Assembly (NCBI RefSeq): GCF_009696605.1
Contig: NZ_VULR01000005.1
Span: 96,238 to 160,237 of the forward strand
Length of the DNA: 64,000 nt
Direction: 5' to 3'
Origin: Anaerosalibacter bizertensis
GTDB taxonomy: Bacteria > Bacillota > Clostridia > Tissierellales > Sporanaerobacteraceae
Position numbers and translations under genes: made by a program. Below are positions 1 through 8,087 of the stretch, in pieces. Each line of letters starts with the position of its first letter. The first letter of the stretch is position 1. A model generated the notes under the pieces. That model saw only the letters and a list, made by a program, of their open reading frames with translations. It was not told where the DNA came from and did no database searches.

Positions 1-1178
1 ATAGGATGTTCTTCATCAACCTTTACAATTTTCCCTGAAGGTTCTCTGACTCCTTTTACAAAATTGAATTTTGGTAATTCTACCTCTTCTCCTTCTAATA
101 ATTTAATTAAATCTTCATTAAAAAGTTTTATATCAATAGCTTCTAAAGCTTCAAAATCATATTCTCCAAATTCATTTCTAGGCGTATCTTCTCTATTTAC
201 AAAATAGTCATCTACAGATATGGATATTGGCCTCTTTCCATTTACTTTAAGTTGTACTGCTAATCTATGAGCAAAAGTAGTCTTTCCTGAAGAAGAAGGT
301 CCAGCTATCAATATAAGATTTATATTGTCATCTTCACAGATTTCATCTGCTATATTAGCAATTTTCTTCTCATGTAAAGCTTCTGATACCCTTATAACCT
401 CATCTACAGAACCGTCTACTATTGTATCATTTAAAGTTCCCAAATATCCTAAGTCTAAAATATCCACCCAATCTTCTGTCTCTTTAAAAACCTTAGCCAA
501 TTGCCTTTGTTCTACAAACTCCGGAACTGTAAAACCATTGTTTTCAGATGGTGGAAGTAATATGGCTCCAGGATAATAATATTTCAAATCAAAAACTTGA
601 ACATATCCAGTAGATGGAGCAAGATATCCATAGAAACTATCAATATGATCATCTATTCTATATATATGAATCTCTTCTTTATCTACATGTTTATAAAGAT
701 TTACCTTATCTATATATCCTTTTTCTTCAAATAATTTAATTGCCTCTTCTCTTTTTATTTTTTCCCTTAGAATAGGTTTGTCCTCTTTTATTATCTCTTC
801 CATTTTTTCTTTTATCTTATTTATTTCCTTAAAATTTATAGCTTTACCTTTTTTTATTTCTGTATAAAGACCCTCACCCAAAGAATGTTCAATGTTTACA
901 TTGCAACCTGGAAATAATTCTTCACATGCCTTTATATATATAACACTTAAAGTTCTTATATATATTTTATGTCCATCTCTATCACTAATATCTAAAAATT
1001 TTATTTTCTTCCCATCTTCTATTTTATCTGTCAAAAGAAAAATTTCATTATCTATCCTAGCCCCTAAATATTTTTTATATTCTTCTCCATATACCAGCTT
1101 TGCCACTTTTTCCAAAGTTGAGCCTTTGTCAACTGATACTTCTCCTTTTCCTTCTATAAGTAATTTTATCTTTTCCAT
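1..1178 (-). CDS. Uridine kinase-like nucleoside kinase, 3' end outside the window
   Basis: The reading frame opens at an ATG with a GGGGG SD and runs off the left edge after about 392 codons. The N-terminal ~60 residues resemble a TGS/ThrRS-like small domain. A long helical region follows. A P-loop kinase domain begins near residue 285 with Walker A GPSSSGKTTFA, followed by SISVDDYF and the motif YDFEALEAID. This TGS plus uridine kinase order is known for clostridial nucleoside kinases of about 550 residues, so roughly 160 residues are missing. The expected role is ATP-dependent phosphorylation of a nucleoside in the cytoplasm; the substrate is not shown by the sequence. It has no close operon partner upstream. 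Confidence 0.88.
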   Translation of the reverse strand, partial: MEKIKLLIEGKGEVSVDKGSTLEKVAKLVYGEEYKKYLGARIDNEIFLLTDKIEDGKKIKFLDISDRDGHKIYIRTLSVIYIKACEELFPGCNVNIEHSLGEGLYTEIKKGKAINFKEINKIKEKMEEIIKEDKPILREKIKREEAIKLFEEKGYIDKVNLYKHVDKEEIHIYRIDDHIDSFYGYLAPSTGYVQVFDLKYYYPGAILLPPSENNGFTVPEFVEQRQLAKVFKETEDWVDILDLGYLGTLNDTIVDGSVDEVIRVSEALHEKKIANIADEICEDDNINLILIAGPSSSGKTTFAHRLAVQLKVNGKRPISISVDDYFVNREDTPRNEFGEYDFEALEAIDIKLFNEDLIKLLEGEEVELPKFNFVKGVREPSGKIVKVDEEHP

Positions 1179-1262
1179 GCTTGTTCCCCCCAATACTTTG
1201 CTTTTTACTACTTCTATTATATATTAATATGCAATAATAAACTACTTAGCATGGAAAAAGTA

Positions 1263-1290
1263 TAAAAAATAGCGGAGACTTCTCCGCTAT
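1263..1290 (-). terminator. Rho-independent terminator after the CBS gene
   Basis: Arms ATAGCGGAGA and TCTCCGCTAT meet around a 2-nt centre, and on the minus strand they are followed by TTTTTTA. It sits just past the stop of the CBS-domain gene. Confidence 0.85.
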
Positions 1291-1294
1291 TTTC

Positions 1295-1723
1295 TTACAT
1301 ACTGGGCTTACTTGGTTCTGATATACTAGATAAAGCATCTCCTGCTTGATCTATAAAATTATCTCTTACTGCCACATCTCCTATGGCAAGTATTCCTACT
1401 AAAGTTCCATTATCTACTACTGGCAAACGTCGTATTTGATTTTGTGACATAATATCTGTAGCTTCGTGAATACTAGTCTCCGGTGAAACTGAAACTGGAT
1501 TTGTAGTCATTACATCTTTTATTGTGTAATTTCCTCCCTTTCCTTGGGACAAACCTCTCACTACAATATCTCTATCTGTCACAATGCCTAAAAGCTTATT
1601 ATTAATGTCACAAACAGGTATGCTTCCAATATTTAAATTCTTCATTTCATTAGCTACATATTCTATTGTACTATCTTCCCTTGCAACTTTTACTTCTTTA
1701 GTCATTGCATCTCTGACTTTCAA
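1295..1723 (-). CDS. Tandem CBS-domain protein
   Basis: This is a 142-residue protein made almost wholly of two CBS motifs. The first has DAMTKEV near the N-terminus and GIVTDRDIVVRG near residue 50. The second starts at VMTTNPVSV and ends with VGILAIGDVAVRD. Such stand-alone CBS pairs usually bind adenosyl ligands (AMP, ATP or SAM) and act as energy or redox sensors; no ligand or partner can be named here. The start is TTG, preceded by GGAGA at 7 nt, and no in-frame ATG lies in a better position. The gene is monocistronic, with its own terminator. A second, independent CBS-pair gene lies near 26.5 kb. Confidence 0.9.
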   Translation of the reverse strand: MKVRDAMTKEVKVAREDSTIEYVANEMKNLNIGSIPVCDINNKLLGIVTDRDIVVRGLSQGKGGNYTIKDVMTTNPVSVSPETSIHEATDIMSQNQIRRLPVVDNGTLVGILAIGDVAVRDNFIDQAGDALSSISEPSKPSM

Positions 1724-1782
1724 ACTACCATCTCCTTTTTTAATTATAATAATTCAATATTAGGATATGTAGTTTGCTTTTT

Positions 1783-2253
1783 TTAATACTTTAACTTTAA
1801 TCCTAAAGTTTTATTTAATTCTTCAAAACCAATTTTTTCATAAAAACCTACTGCTCTTGTATTTTCTGAATTTACATTTAGTCTTATATCATAGATTCCC
1901 TTTAATCTAAACCAATCTGTGCCTTCTTTAAATAAGCTTTCTGCTACATCTGTTCCTCTATATTTTTCCTCTACATATAAATCACTTATATAGCCTAAAA
2001 TCTTTGTAGAAAATATTTCCGAGCTTACCCTCAACTCACATCTTATAAAACCAACTGTTTCATCGGATTTTTTAGCTATAAAAATTATTTTATCATCCCT
2101 ATTTAAATCATCTATAAACATATTAATCATTATTTGTCTCCAATGTTCTGATGGAGACAAATAGTCTTTAAATCCTATATGATAATCTGATAACTTTCCC
2201 CACATTTCAACTAGACAATCTATATCTTTAATATTAGCTTTTTTTATTATCAT
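1783..2253 (-). CDS. GNAT family N-acetyltransferase
   Basis: The protein has 156 residues with the GNAT fold. The central YISDLYVEEKYRG segment gives strand beta4 and the acetyl-CoA pyrophosphate loop (V-x-x-x-Y-R-G). The C-terminal NVNSENTRAVGFYEKIGF is the classic motif B. It probably acetylates a small-molecule amine or a protein N-terminus; the substrate is unknown. Its ATG overlaps the TGA of the upstream pseudouridine synthase (ATGA), so the two are translationally coupled. That may hint at a joint role in RNA or ribosome maturation, but this is inference only. Confidence 0.88.
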   Translation of the reverse strand: MIIKKANIKDIDCLVEMWGKLSDYHIGFKDYLSPSEHWRQIMINMFIDDLNRDDKIIFIAKKSDETVGFIRCELRVSSEIFSTKILGYISDLYVEEKYRGTDVAESLFKEGTDWFRLKGIYDIRLNVNSENTRAVGFYEKIGFEELNKTLGLKLKY

Positions 2254-3218
2254 TTAAACTCATCCTTTTCGATTTGTTCTAAAATTGAAGGAGCATTGGC
2301 AATAAACTCTTTTCCATTCAAATACTTTAAAGATACTAATCCATTAAATCCTATCTTATAAGCATGTAAAAACTGACTCTCTAAACCATATTTTTCTTTA
2401 AATTTCCTATTAATTCTTTTATCCCCATACTTTATATCCCCTATAACTGGATGACCAATAGATAATAAATGTGCTCTAATTTGATGGGATCTGCCAGTAA
2501 TTAAGTCAATCTCCAATAGAGAATAGTCTTCATTTTTATTTAATACTTTTATTTTAGTATATACTTCCTTCCCTGATTTAGTCTTTTGATTAATTATTTT
2601 TACCTTATTAGTTTCTTCATCTTTTTCTAAATAGCCTTTTAATAAAATATCTTTATTTATTTTACCCTTTACCATAGTTTTGTAATATTTCTTTATATTC
2701 CTATTTTTTATAGCTTCATTTATATCTTTTAAAGCTTCATAATTTTTAGCCCCTATTATAATACCACTAGTATTTCTATCTAATCTATTACAAATAGAAG
2801 GCTTAAAGGTTTTCTCTTCAGCTGGATCATATTCCCCATTTCTATATAGATAACTTATCATACTATCAACTATATTATTACTATTGTTTTTATTGGCCGA
2901 ATGGGACAATACTCCTTTAGGTTTATTCATTAGTATAATATTTTTATCTTCATATATAATTTCAGGAAGTGGCAAATATATATTAACAGCTTCTTTCTCT
3001 TCAATAAATTTATCTAAAGTTTCATCAGCAATATAAAATTGAATCTTATCTCCTTCTAAAATAGTATCCTCAGGCTTTGCTTTTTTATTATTAAGCTTTA
3101 TTCTTTTTTTTCTAAGCATTTTATGTATAAAGCTATGTGGCGCCTTAGATAGGTATTTTTTTAAGAATTTATCAATTCTTTGATCACTATCATTTTCATT
3201 TACAATTAATTCCCTCAA
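2250..3218 (-). CDS. RluA-family pseudouridine synthase
   Basis: This 322-residue protein converts uridine to pseudouridine in RNA, probably 23S rRNA. An S4 RNA-binding domain covers roughly residues 12-65. The catalytic domain contains NRLDRNTSG with catalytic Asp147, and GRSHQIRAHL, the conserved Arg motif of the RluA/RluC/RluD group. Length and domain order fit RluC/RluD, but the exact uridine targets cannot be read from the sequence. It is the first gene of a two-gene unit with the GNAT gene. Confidence 0.92.
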   Translation of the reverse strand: MRELIVNENDSDQRIDKFLKKYLSKAPHSFIHKMLRKKRIKLNNKKAKPEDTILEGDKIQFYIADETLDKFIEEKEAVNIYLPLPEIIYEDKNIILMNKPKGVLSHSANKNNSNNIVDSMISYLYRNGEYDPAEEKTFKPSICNRLDRNTSGIIIGAKNYEALKDINEAIKNRNIKKYYKTMVKGKINKDILLKGYLEKDEETNKVKIINQKTKSGKEVYTKIKVLNKNEDYSLLEIDLITGRSHQIRAHLLSIGHPVIGDIKYGDKRINRKFKEKYGLESQFLHAYKIGFNGLVSLKYLNGKEFIANAPSILEQIEKDEFK

Positions 3219-3341
3219 ATTTTTTCACCTTTTTTCTTTCTATTTTTTTTTATTATGTTATAATAACATTATACACAAAACCTTAGTAAAAACTCTACTC
3301 TATTTATCTATTATGTTTATAGAAAAAAGAGGTGAAGAAAA

Positions 3342-3860
3342 GTGGAAAAATTTAGCGAGAAGCTAAAAGATTTCTTTTACGATGCTATTGACTACATACT
3401 AATGGGAGTCATTATATTAGCAGTTGTAGGCATCATAGGTTGGCGACTAGATGTGCTATTTGACGATAGCATAAAAGACGCTCCTGTAGGTAAAGAAATA
3501 GAGTCTTCTAAAGATAAGAAAATAGCTAGTAGAAATAATACAAGCAGCAACAAGTCAACTGCTGAAACAAAAAAAGATAATAACAACTCAGATGCTGCAG
3601 CAAAGAAAGACAATAAAAAAGAAAATGATAAGAATAACGATAAATCTAAAAAGGAAGAAATAGTGAAAGTTAGTATTCCTAAAGGTTCTGTTTCTGAAAA
3701 TGTTGCTGAGATTTTGAAAAAAGATGGCCTTATAAAAGACGAATCTGAATTTATGGCAAAAGTCAAAGAAATGAATTTAGAAACAGAATTAAAGTACGGA
3801 GAGTATGAAATAGCCAAACCTAGTTCTATGGAAGATATTATTAAAAAATTAAGCAAATAA
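3342..3860 (+). CDS. MltG/YceG-like membrane protein lacking the catalytic domain
   Basis: The start is GTG with a GAGGTGA SD. The 172-residue product has one membrane segment (about residues 18-38) and a Lys/Asn/Asp/Ser-rich low-complexity extracytoplasmic linker (about 50-105). The C-terminal ~60 residues begin VSIPKGSVSENVAEIL and continue with KDGLIKDESEFM, which matches the LysM-like N-terminal subdomain of endolytic transglycosylase MltG. The transglycosylase domain with its catalytic Glu is absent. The protein may bind peptidoglycan or partner a cell-wall enzyme, but it should not be expected to cleave glycan. Short proteins of this type are known in clostridia. It is a single-gene transcript. 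Confidence 0.75.
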   Translation: MEKFSEKLKDFFYDAIDYILMGVIILAVVGIIGWRLDVLFDDSIKDAPVGKEIESSKDKKIASRNNTSSNKSTAETKKDNNNSDAAAKKDNKKENDKNNDKSKKEEIVKVSIPKGSVSENVAEILKKDGLIKDESEFMAKVKEMNLETELKYGEYEIAKPSSMEDIIKKLSK

Positions 3861-3863
3861 AAA

Positions 3864-3891
3864 AATAGTAGCCTGGGGCTACTATTTTTTT
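3864..3891 (+). terminator. Terminator shared by convergent genes
   Basis: Stem ATAGTAGCC / GGCTACTAT has a TGG loop, with T-runs on both strands. It lies between the MltG-like gene and the convergent gene that follows, so it probably works in both directions. Confidence 0.88.
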
Positions 3892-3896
3892 CTCTT

Positions 3897-4448
3897 TTAA
3901 TAAGTTTCATTTATGTATTCATCTATTAATGAAACCCTTTTTTTCTCAATAAATACTCCTTCTTCTCTTAAAATCTTCAATAACCATAGGCTTTTAGAAT
4001 GGAAAATAGCATATTCATAATCTTTTAAAACTATTTCATAAAGCTTATTCTTTAAAAATTTAGATTCAACTTTTATAAAATAAGCCTCTATATTTTTGAA
4101 ATTTAAAAACTTTAATAGTTGTAAAGTAGCTCTATCTTTTTCTCCATAATAATAATTGCCTTCATTTAAATAGTATATATAATATTTGTCATGCTGTCCT
4201 TGTCTTTTCATATCTTTAGCAAGCATAGTATAATATTTAGCCAATACATTATAATACTGATAATTATACATACCTTTTTCATAACTATCTATTCGAGAGA
4301 AGGGCTTTACATTCATTTGTTCAACAAAATCAAAATTACCTTCTAAAAACTCTCTTTTACTTATATCACCATTCTTATATTGGATAATAAGAGAATTCCT
4401 ATGGCTAAAAAAGGTATTGAATAGACTTTCTTTTTCACAATAAGCCAA
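3897..4448 (-). CDS. Conserved clostridial protein of unknown function (DUF6648-like)
   Basis: The 183-residue cytoplasmic protein has no signal peptide and no membrane segment. It is rich in Tyr, Phe and Lys. The N-terminus carries HRNSLIIQYKNGDISKREF, and the middle carries YEKGMYNYQYYNVLAKYY. From memory this resembles the family DUF6648, found in anaerobic Bacillota, but I cannot verify this here. No catalytic motif is evident. The following stretch is mostly helical and ends with a basic segment. It is not in an operon with either neighbour. Confidence 0.7.
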   Translation of the reverse strand: MAYCEKESLFNTFFSHRNSLIIQYKNGDISKREFLEGNFDFVEQMNVKPFSRIDSYEKGMYNYQYYNVLAKYYTMLAKDMKRQGQHDKYYIYYLNEGNYYYGEKDRATLQLLKFLNFKNIEAYFIKVESKFLKNKLYEIVLKDYEYAIFHSKSLWLLKILREEGVFIEKKRVSLIDEYINETY

Positions 4449-4531
4449 TTTAAAACACCCTATCTAATATCATATTTCTCAATTATTAATTATATTATAT
4501 CATTAATTTTAAAATTTTGTTAATTTATATA

Positions 4532-5266
4532 TTAATATTTTTTACTATTGTTTTTTAATTCTTCAACTTCTTCTGTAGTTAATTCTCTATACTCTCCTGG
4601 AAGAAGATTTTCATCTAATTTTATAGTTCCCATAGAAATCCTTTTTAAATATAAAACTTCCATACCTATGGATTGAAACATTCTTTTTACTTGATGGAAC
4701 TTTCCTTCCATTATAGTTAAATGTACTTTAGATATATAATTTGACTCAATTATTTCAAGTTTAGAAGGCATAGTCTTATATCCATCGTCTAAAACTATCC
4801 CCTCTTTAAATGAATCAATATATCTATTATCTACATAGCCATCTATCTCTACATAATATTTTTTATTTACCCCTTTCTTCGGAGACAATAACCTATGGGT
4901 AAGTTTTCCATCATTAGTAAATAACAAAAGTCCTTCTGTATCTTTATCCAATCTTCCTACAGGATGAGGTTCAAATGACAAATATTCTTCATCTAATAAA
5001 TCTAGTACCGTACTAGAAAAAGGAGCCCTTGTAGAAGAAATCACTCCTTTAGGTTTATTCATTATTAGATAAATATATTTTTTATATTCTACTACTTCTC
5101 CATTTATACTTATTTCATCTTCGTATGGATCAACTTTAATTGAATTGTTTTTTATAACTTCATCATTAACTACCACTCTACCTTCTTTTATGTATTGCTT
5201 TATTTCCTTTCTACTTCCATATCCCATATTAGAAAGTATTTTATCTAATCGTTCTTTTTTTACCAT
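4532..5266 (-). CDS. RsuA/RluB-family pseudouridine synthase
   Basis: This 244-residue protein has an N-terminal S4 domain (about residues 4-60: RLDKILSNMGYGSRKEIKQY) and a catalytic core with VGRLDKDTEGLLLFTNDG, placing the catalytic Asp near residue 107. KFHQVKRMF is the conserved C-terminal motif. It modifies a single uridine in rRNA; RsuA (16S) and RluB/RluF (23S) cannot be told apart here. The start is the ATG preceded by AAGGAGG at 6 nt. An ATG 13 codons upstream has no SD and is rejected. Confidence 0.9.
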   Translation of the reverse strand: MVKKERLDKILSNMGYGSRKEIKQYIKEGRVVVNDEVIKNNSIKVDPYEDEISINGEVVEYKKYIYLIMNKPKGVISSTRAPFSSTVLDLLDEEYLSFEPHPVGRLDKDTEGLLLFTNDGKLTHRLLSPKKGVNKKYYVEIDGYVDNRYIDSFKEGIVLDDGYKTMPSKLEIIESNYISKVHLTIMEGKFHQVKRMFQSIGMEVLYLKRISMGTIKLDENLLPGEYRELTTEEVEELKNNSKKY

Positions 5267-5409
5267 ATAAGCCTCCTTAATATATACTATATTAATATTA
5301 TACACTATTTTATTATTTATCCCTAAATATTAGTTAAGAATAATTTATATGAAAAAAGATAAAATAATCATATACCTTTTTTACTAATATAGAAAGAAAG
5401 GAGAATATT

Positions 5410-5586
5410 ATGAGAGTAGATAAAACTGATGCTCCATTAGATGGAGTTAAATGTGTTGTTAATACTTGTCAATATCATGAACAAGGAGATTATTGTACTG
5501 CAGAAGCTATAGAAATTCAACCTAGAAATGCTACTTCTACAGAAGAAACAGATTGTGCTACATTTTCACCAACTACTAGGGGATAA
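5410..5586 (+). CDS. DUF1540 small Cys protein
   Basis: A 58-codon gene starts at an ATG with GGAG 8 nt upstream. Four cysteines occur in the family pattern: VKCVVNTC, then GDYCTAEAIEI, then TDCATF. DUF1540 proteins are short clostridial proteins with conserved Cys that probably bind a metal; their role is unknown. It is transcribed alone, and its stop codon lies inside the left arm of the following terminator. Confidence 0.85.
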   Translation: MRVDKTDAPLDGVKCVVNTCQYHEQGDYCTAEAIEIQPRNATSTEETDCATFSPTTRG

Positions 5587-5615
5587 AATAAGGCAGGTAA
5601 TACCTGCCTTATTTT
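5585..5615. terminator. Bidirectional terminator between convergent genes
   Basis: Perfect 15-bp arms (AAAATAAGGCAGGTA and its complement) flank a single central base. The hairpin includes the stop regions of both the DUF1540 gene and the P-loop gene, so it ends both transcripts. Confidence 0.85.
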
Positions 5616-6034
5616 GCCTCTAATACTTCAGCTTTTCCTTTCAATTCTTCAGGAATTTGATCCAAAGTATAATCTAATCCAATATAAAAATCTGTATTGA
5701 ATTTTTCACTTATCTCTTCTAAATCTTCAGCCAATCTTTTTAATTGGTCTGAATCTATATCTATAATTTTATATATTCCATCTACATAAATCTTCTCTAA
5801 ATCATAATCCATGCCTATAGTCCCACATAAAAAGCCATAGAAAGATTCAATACTTTTAATATTGAACTCCATGGCGTTTATTAACCTCACTGAATAATCA
5901 AGAGTAAATATATGGTTGTCATCTACATCAATAAATGCAATATTTCCGTTCCCAGTTTTCATATCCTCATTTGCCATTTCAATTAAACGTTTAGTTTTAC
6001 CAGTACCTTTAGTGCCACAAATAAATTTTATCAT
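5609..6034 (-). CDS. Small P-loop ATP-binding protein of unknown function
   Basis: This 141-residue protein carries a Walker A motif, CGTKGTGKT, within the first 20 residues. A Walker B-like NIAFIDVDD follows near residue 40. The rest is acidic and has no recognised effector domain. Homologues in clostridia are often loosely named PilT-like or twitching motility ATPase, which this length does not support. The start chosen is the ATG 10 nt after GGAGG. An in-frame GTG three codons upstream overlaps the SD and is unlikely. It may belong with the radical SAM gene upstream, but the 84-bp gap leaves this open. Confidence 0.72.
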   Translation of the reverse strand: MIKFICGTKGTGKTKRLIEMANEDMKTGNGNIAFIDVDDNHIFTLDYSVRLINAMEFNIKSIESFYGFLCGTIGMDYDLEKIYVDGIYKIIDIDSDQLKRLAEDLEEISEKFNTDFYIGLDYTLDQIPEELKGKAEVLEAK

Positions 6035-6118
6035 TTCTACCACTCCTCCAACCTTATATTTAAAAAACTTGTATATTATACTTTCTACAAAGAAATCATT
6101 TTTCCTTCATTTTTTTTA

Positions 6119-7075
6119 TTATTTTTTAAATTTTCTTAAAGCTTTTCCATTTAAATAGTCACAATTTTTTCCCTGATAACTTTCCCTTCTTTCCATTTCC
6201 TCTACAATACTGTCCCTAATCTTCCACCAGCTTTCATTCCAGTTTACAAATAAAGAATTTTCTTCTGGTGCTCTACCTATAATTCTTTGAACAATTATAT
6301 TGTCATTAAGATATTCTAAAAATAGAATAACCCTTTCTATATATTCATCTTTCGATATTATAGATATTTCTCCCTCATTATACATTTTTCCTAAAGTAGT
6401 TCCTTCTAAAATATAAAGGGCATGGAGTTTTACTTCATCTACTCTAAGAGCAGAAATAACCTTGGCACATTCTATTACATCTTTTTCATCATCCCAGGGT
6501 AGATTCAATATTAAATGAGCACAAGTTCTAATTCCATACTTCTTGCATAATAAAATACTATCTATAAATTCAGCCAAAGTATGTCCTCTATTTATCTTGT
6601 AAAGGGTATGATAGTTTACAGTTTGAAGGCCTATTTCCATTGTTATATCTAAATCATATCTTTCTTTAACTTCTGATAAATACTGTAGATATTCTTCACT
6701 AACTGAATCTGGACGGGTAGATATAGATATGCCTACTATATCTTCTACTATAGATTCCTCTACTACCTTTTTAAACTCTTCTATAGGCATATAAGTATTA
6801 GTAAAGTTTTGAAAATAACTTATAAATTTATTAGCCTTGTATCTTTTACTTATATATTCCTTGTTTTTCATAACCTGTTTTTTTACAGAAATCTCACTAG
6901 ATAAATTTTCAAAAGAACCTCCTTCTTCTCCGCAAAATATACATCCACCAACTCCAACACATCCATCCCTATTGGGACAAGTTAGGGGCAATTTTATAGG
7001 AAGTTTATAAACCTTTTCTCCAAATCTATCCTTTAAATAATCAGAATAAGCATTGTATACAGTTATATTACTCAA
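6119..7075 (-). CDS. TIGR01212-type (YhcC-like) radical SAM protein
   Basis: The 318-residue protein opens with YSDYLKDRFGEKVYKLPIKL, then LTCPNRDGCVGVGGCIFCGE. The 4Fe-4S ligands are C33, C45 and C48, the spaced Cys pattern of the YhcC/TIGR01212 group rather than the usual CxxxCxxC. Later motifs include ISTRPDSVSEEY and MEIGLQTVNYHTL, typical of Elp3-like radical SAM folds. The function of this family is not established; a tRNA or protein modification has been suggested. The start is TTG with an AAGGATG SD. Confidence 0.88.
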   Translation of the reverse strand: MSNITVYNAYSDYLKDRFGEKVYKLPIKLPLTCPNRDGCVGVGGCIFCGEEGGSFENLSSEISVKKQVMKNKEYISKRYKANKFISYFQNFTNTYMPIEEFKKVVEESIVEDIVGISISTRPDSVSEEYLQYLSEVKERYDLDITMEIGLQTVNYHTLYKINRGHTLAEFIDSILLCKKYGIRTCAHLILNLPWDDEKDVIECAKVISALRVDEVKLHALYILEGTTLGKMYNEGEISIISKDEYIERVILFLEYLNDNIIVQRIIGRAPEENSLFVNWNESWWKIRDSIVEEMERRESYQGKNCDYLNGKALRKFKK

Positions 7076-7158
7076 AATACCACATCCTTTAAATATTGAA
7101 ATACTATCCTAAATAATATTATAGCTTATATAATGAGTCAAGGAAGATACTAACTGAA

Positions 7159-7203
7159 AAATTATGCGTGAGTAAGAATAGTATTCTTACTCACGCATAA
7201 TTT
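7159..7203 (-). terminator. 22-bp perfect palindromic terminator
   Basis: Arms of 22 bp (starting AAATTATGCGTGAGTAAGAA) flank one central base. On the minus strand a TTTTC tract follows. The arm overlaps the stop codon of the HAD hydrolase gene. The stem is unusually long for a terminator and is perfectly paired. Confidence 0.85.
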
Positions 7204-8050
7204 ACAGATTTAATATCCTTTTTAGAATATGAGCAACACCATTTTCATTATTATTTTTGTCTGTTATAATATCTGAAACTTTTTTTATCTTTTCAGTAGC
7301 ATTTTTCATGGCTATTCCAAGTCCAGCATTTTTAATCATTGCTATATCATTATTATCATCTCCTATAGCAATAATCTCTTCAGGCGAAATCCCTTTTTTT
7401 ATTCCATACTCTTCTAAGCTTAGCCACTTTGTACCAAAGGGATTCATAACTTCTAAAAGTCCAACCCCTTGATTCATATGAGAACCATCTAAATTATACA
7501 TTACATGAGAATTATACTTTTTAAAGTATTTATCCGATAAATATAAGTGAAATCCTTCTAGCTCTTCCTTGCTCCCCATATATACTACTGCTAAAACTTT
7601 AGGTTCTGAAATTTTTAAAAAATCTTCTACCTTTTTAAATCTATCTGGATTGTCATCTAAATAATTGTGATATTTAGAATCATCTTTATCCAATTCAATA
7701 ATAGTATCATAGCCATCCTCATATCTATCTACATGGACAATAGGATGTAATCCCTTCTTTTTTCCTTCCGCCACTAGGATATGAAAATCATCTATATCTA
7801 AATATTTTTTAATCAATATTTTATCATCTTTCATTCTCCTAACTATATTTCCATTGTTAGCTAGTATCACCAATTCATTATCTATATCTTTAACTTTTTC
7901 TTTAGCAGACCAGTACCTTCTTCCTGTAGCAATAACTACTTCATAACCTTTGTCCATTAGTTCCTTCAAAGTTTCTAGATTCTCTTGTGATATTTTTTTC
8001 TCATCATTAAGCAATGTTCCATCTAAATCAATAGCAATTAATTTATACAT
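7202..8050 (-). CDS. Cof-type HAD-IIB family hydrolase
   Basis: This 282-residue phosphatase has the HAD nucleophile motif AIDLDGTLL with Asp8 and Asp10, a cap domain of about 100 residues, and the C-terminal acid motif AIGDDNNDIAM. Cof/YbiV-type enzymes dephosphorylate sugar phosphates, nucleotides or cofactors such as FMN and PLP; the substrate is not deducible. The start has a GGGTGATG SD. It is transcribed alone and ends in a long palindrome. Confidence 0.9.
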   Translation of the reverse strand: MYKLIAIDLDGTLLNDEKKISQENLETLKELMDKGYEVVIATGRRYWSAKEKVKDIDNELVILANNGNIVRRMKDDKILIKKYLDIDDFHILVAEGKKKGLHPIVHVDRYEDGYDTIIELDKDDSKYHNYLDDNPDRFKKVEDFLKISEPKVLAVVYMGSKEELEGFHLYLSDKYFKKYNSHVMYNLDGSHMNQGVGLLEVMNPFGTKWLSLEEYGIKKGISPEEIIAIGDDNNDIAMIKNAGLGIAMKNATEKIKKVSDIITDKNNNENGVAHILKRILNL

Positions 8051-8087
8051 TCACATCACCCTATATACCTTTTTATATTTAACTATT

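Noticed and set aside
3392..3910. 172-codon open frame opposite the MltG-like gene
   Set aside because: It is a shadow of the Lys/Ser-rich plus-strand gene. It lacks an SD, gives an implausible Ser/Leu/Phe-rich product, and the plus-strand frame has SD, domain match and terminator.
5306..5409. Possible small RNA before the DUF1540 gene
   Set aside because: The stretch is AT-rich with no stable hairpin or terminator. It is adequately explained as a promoter region.
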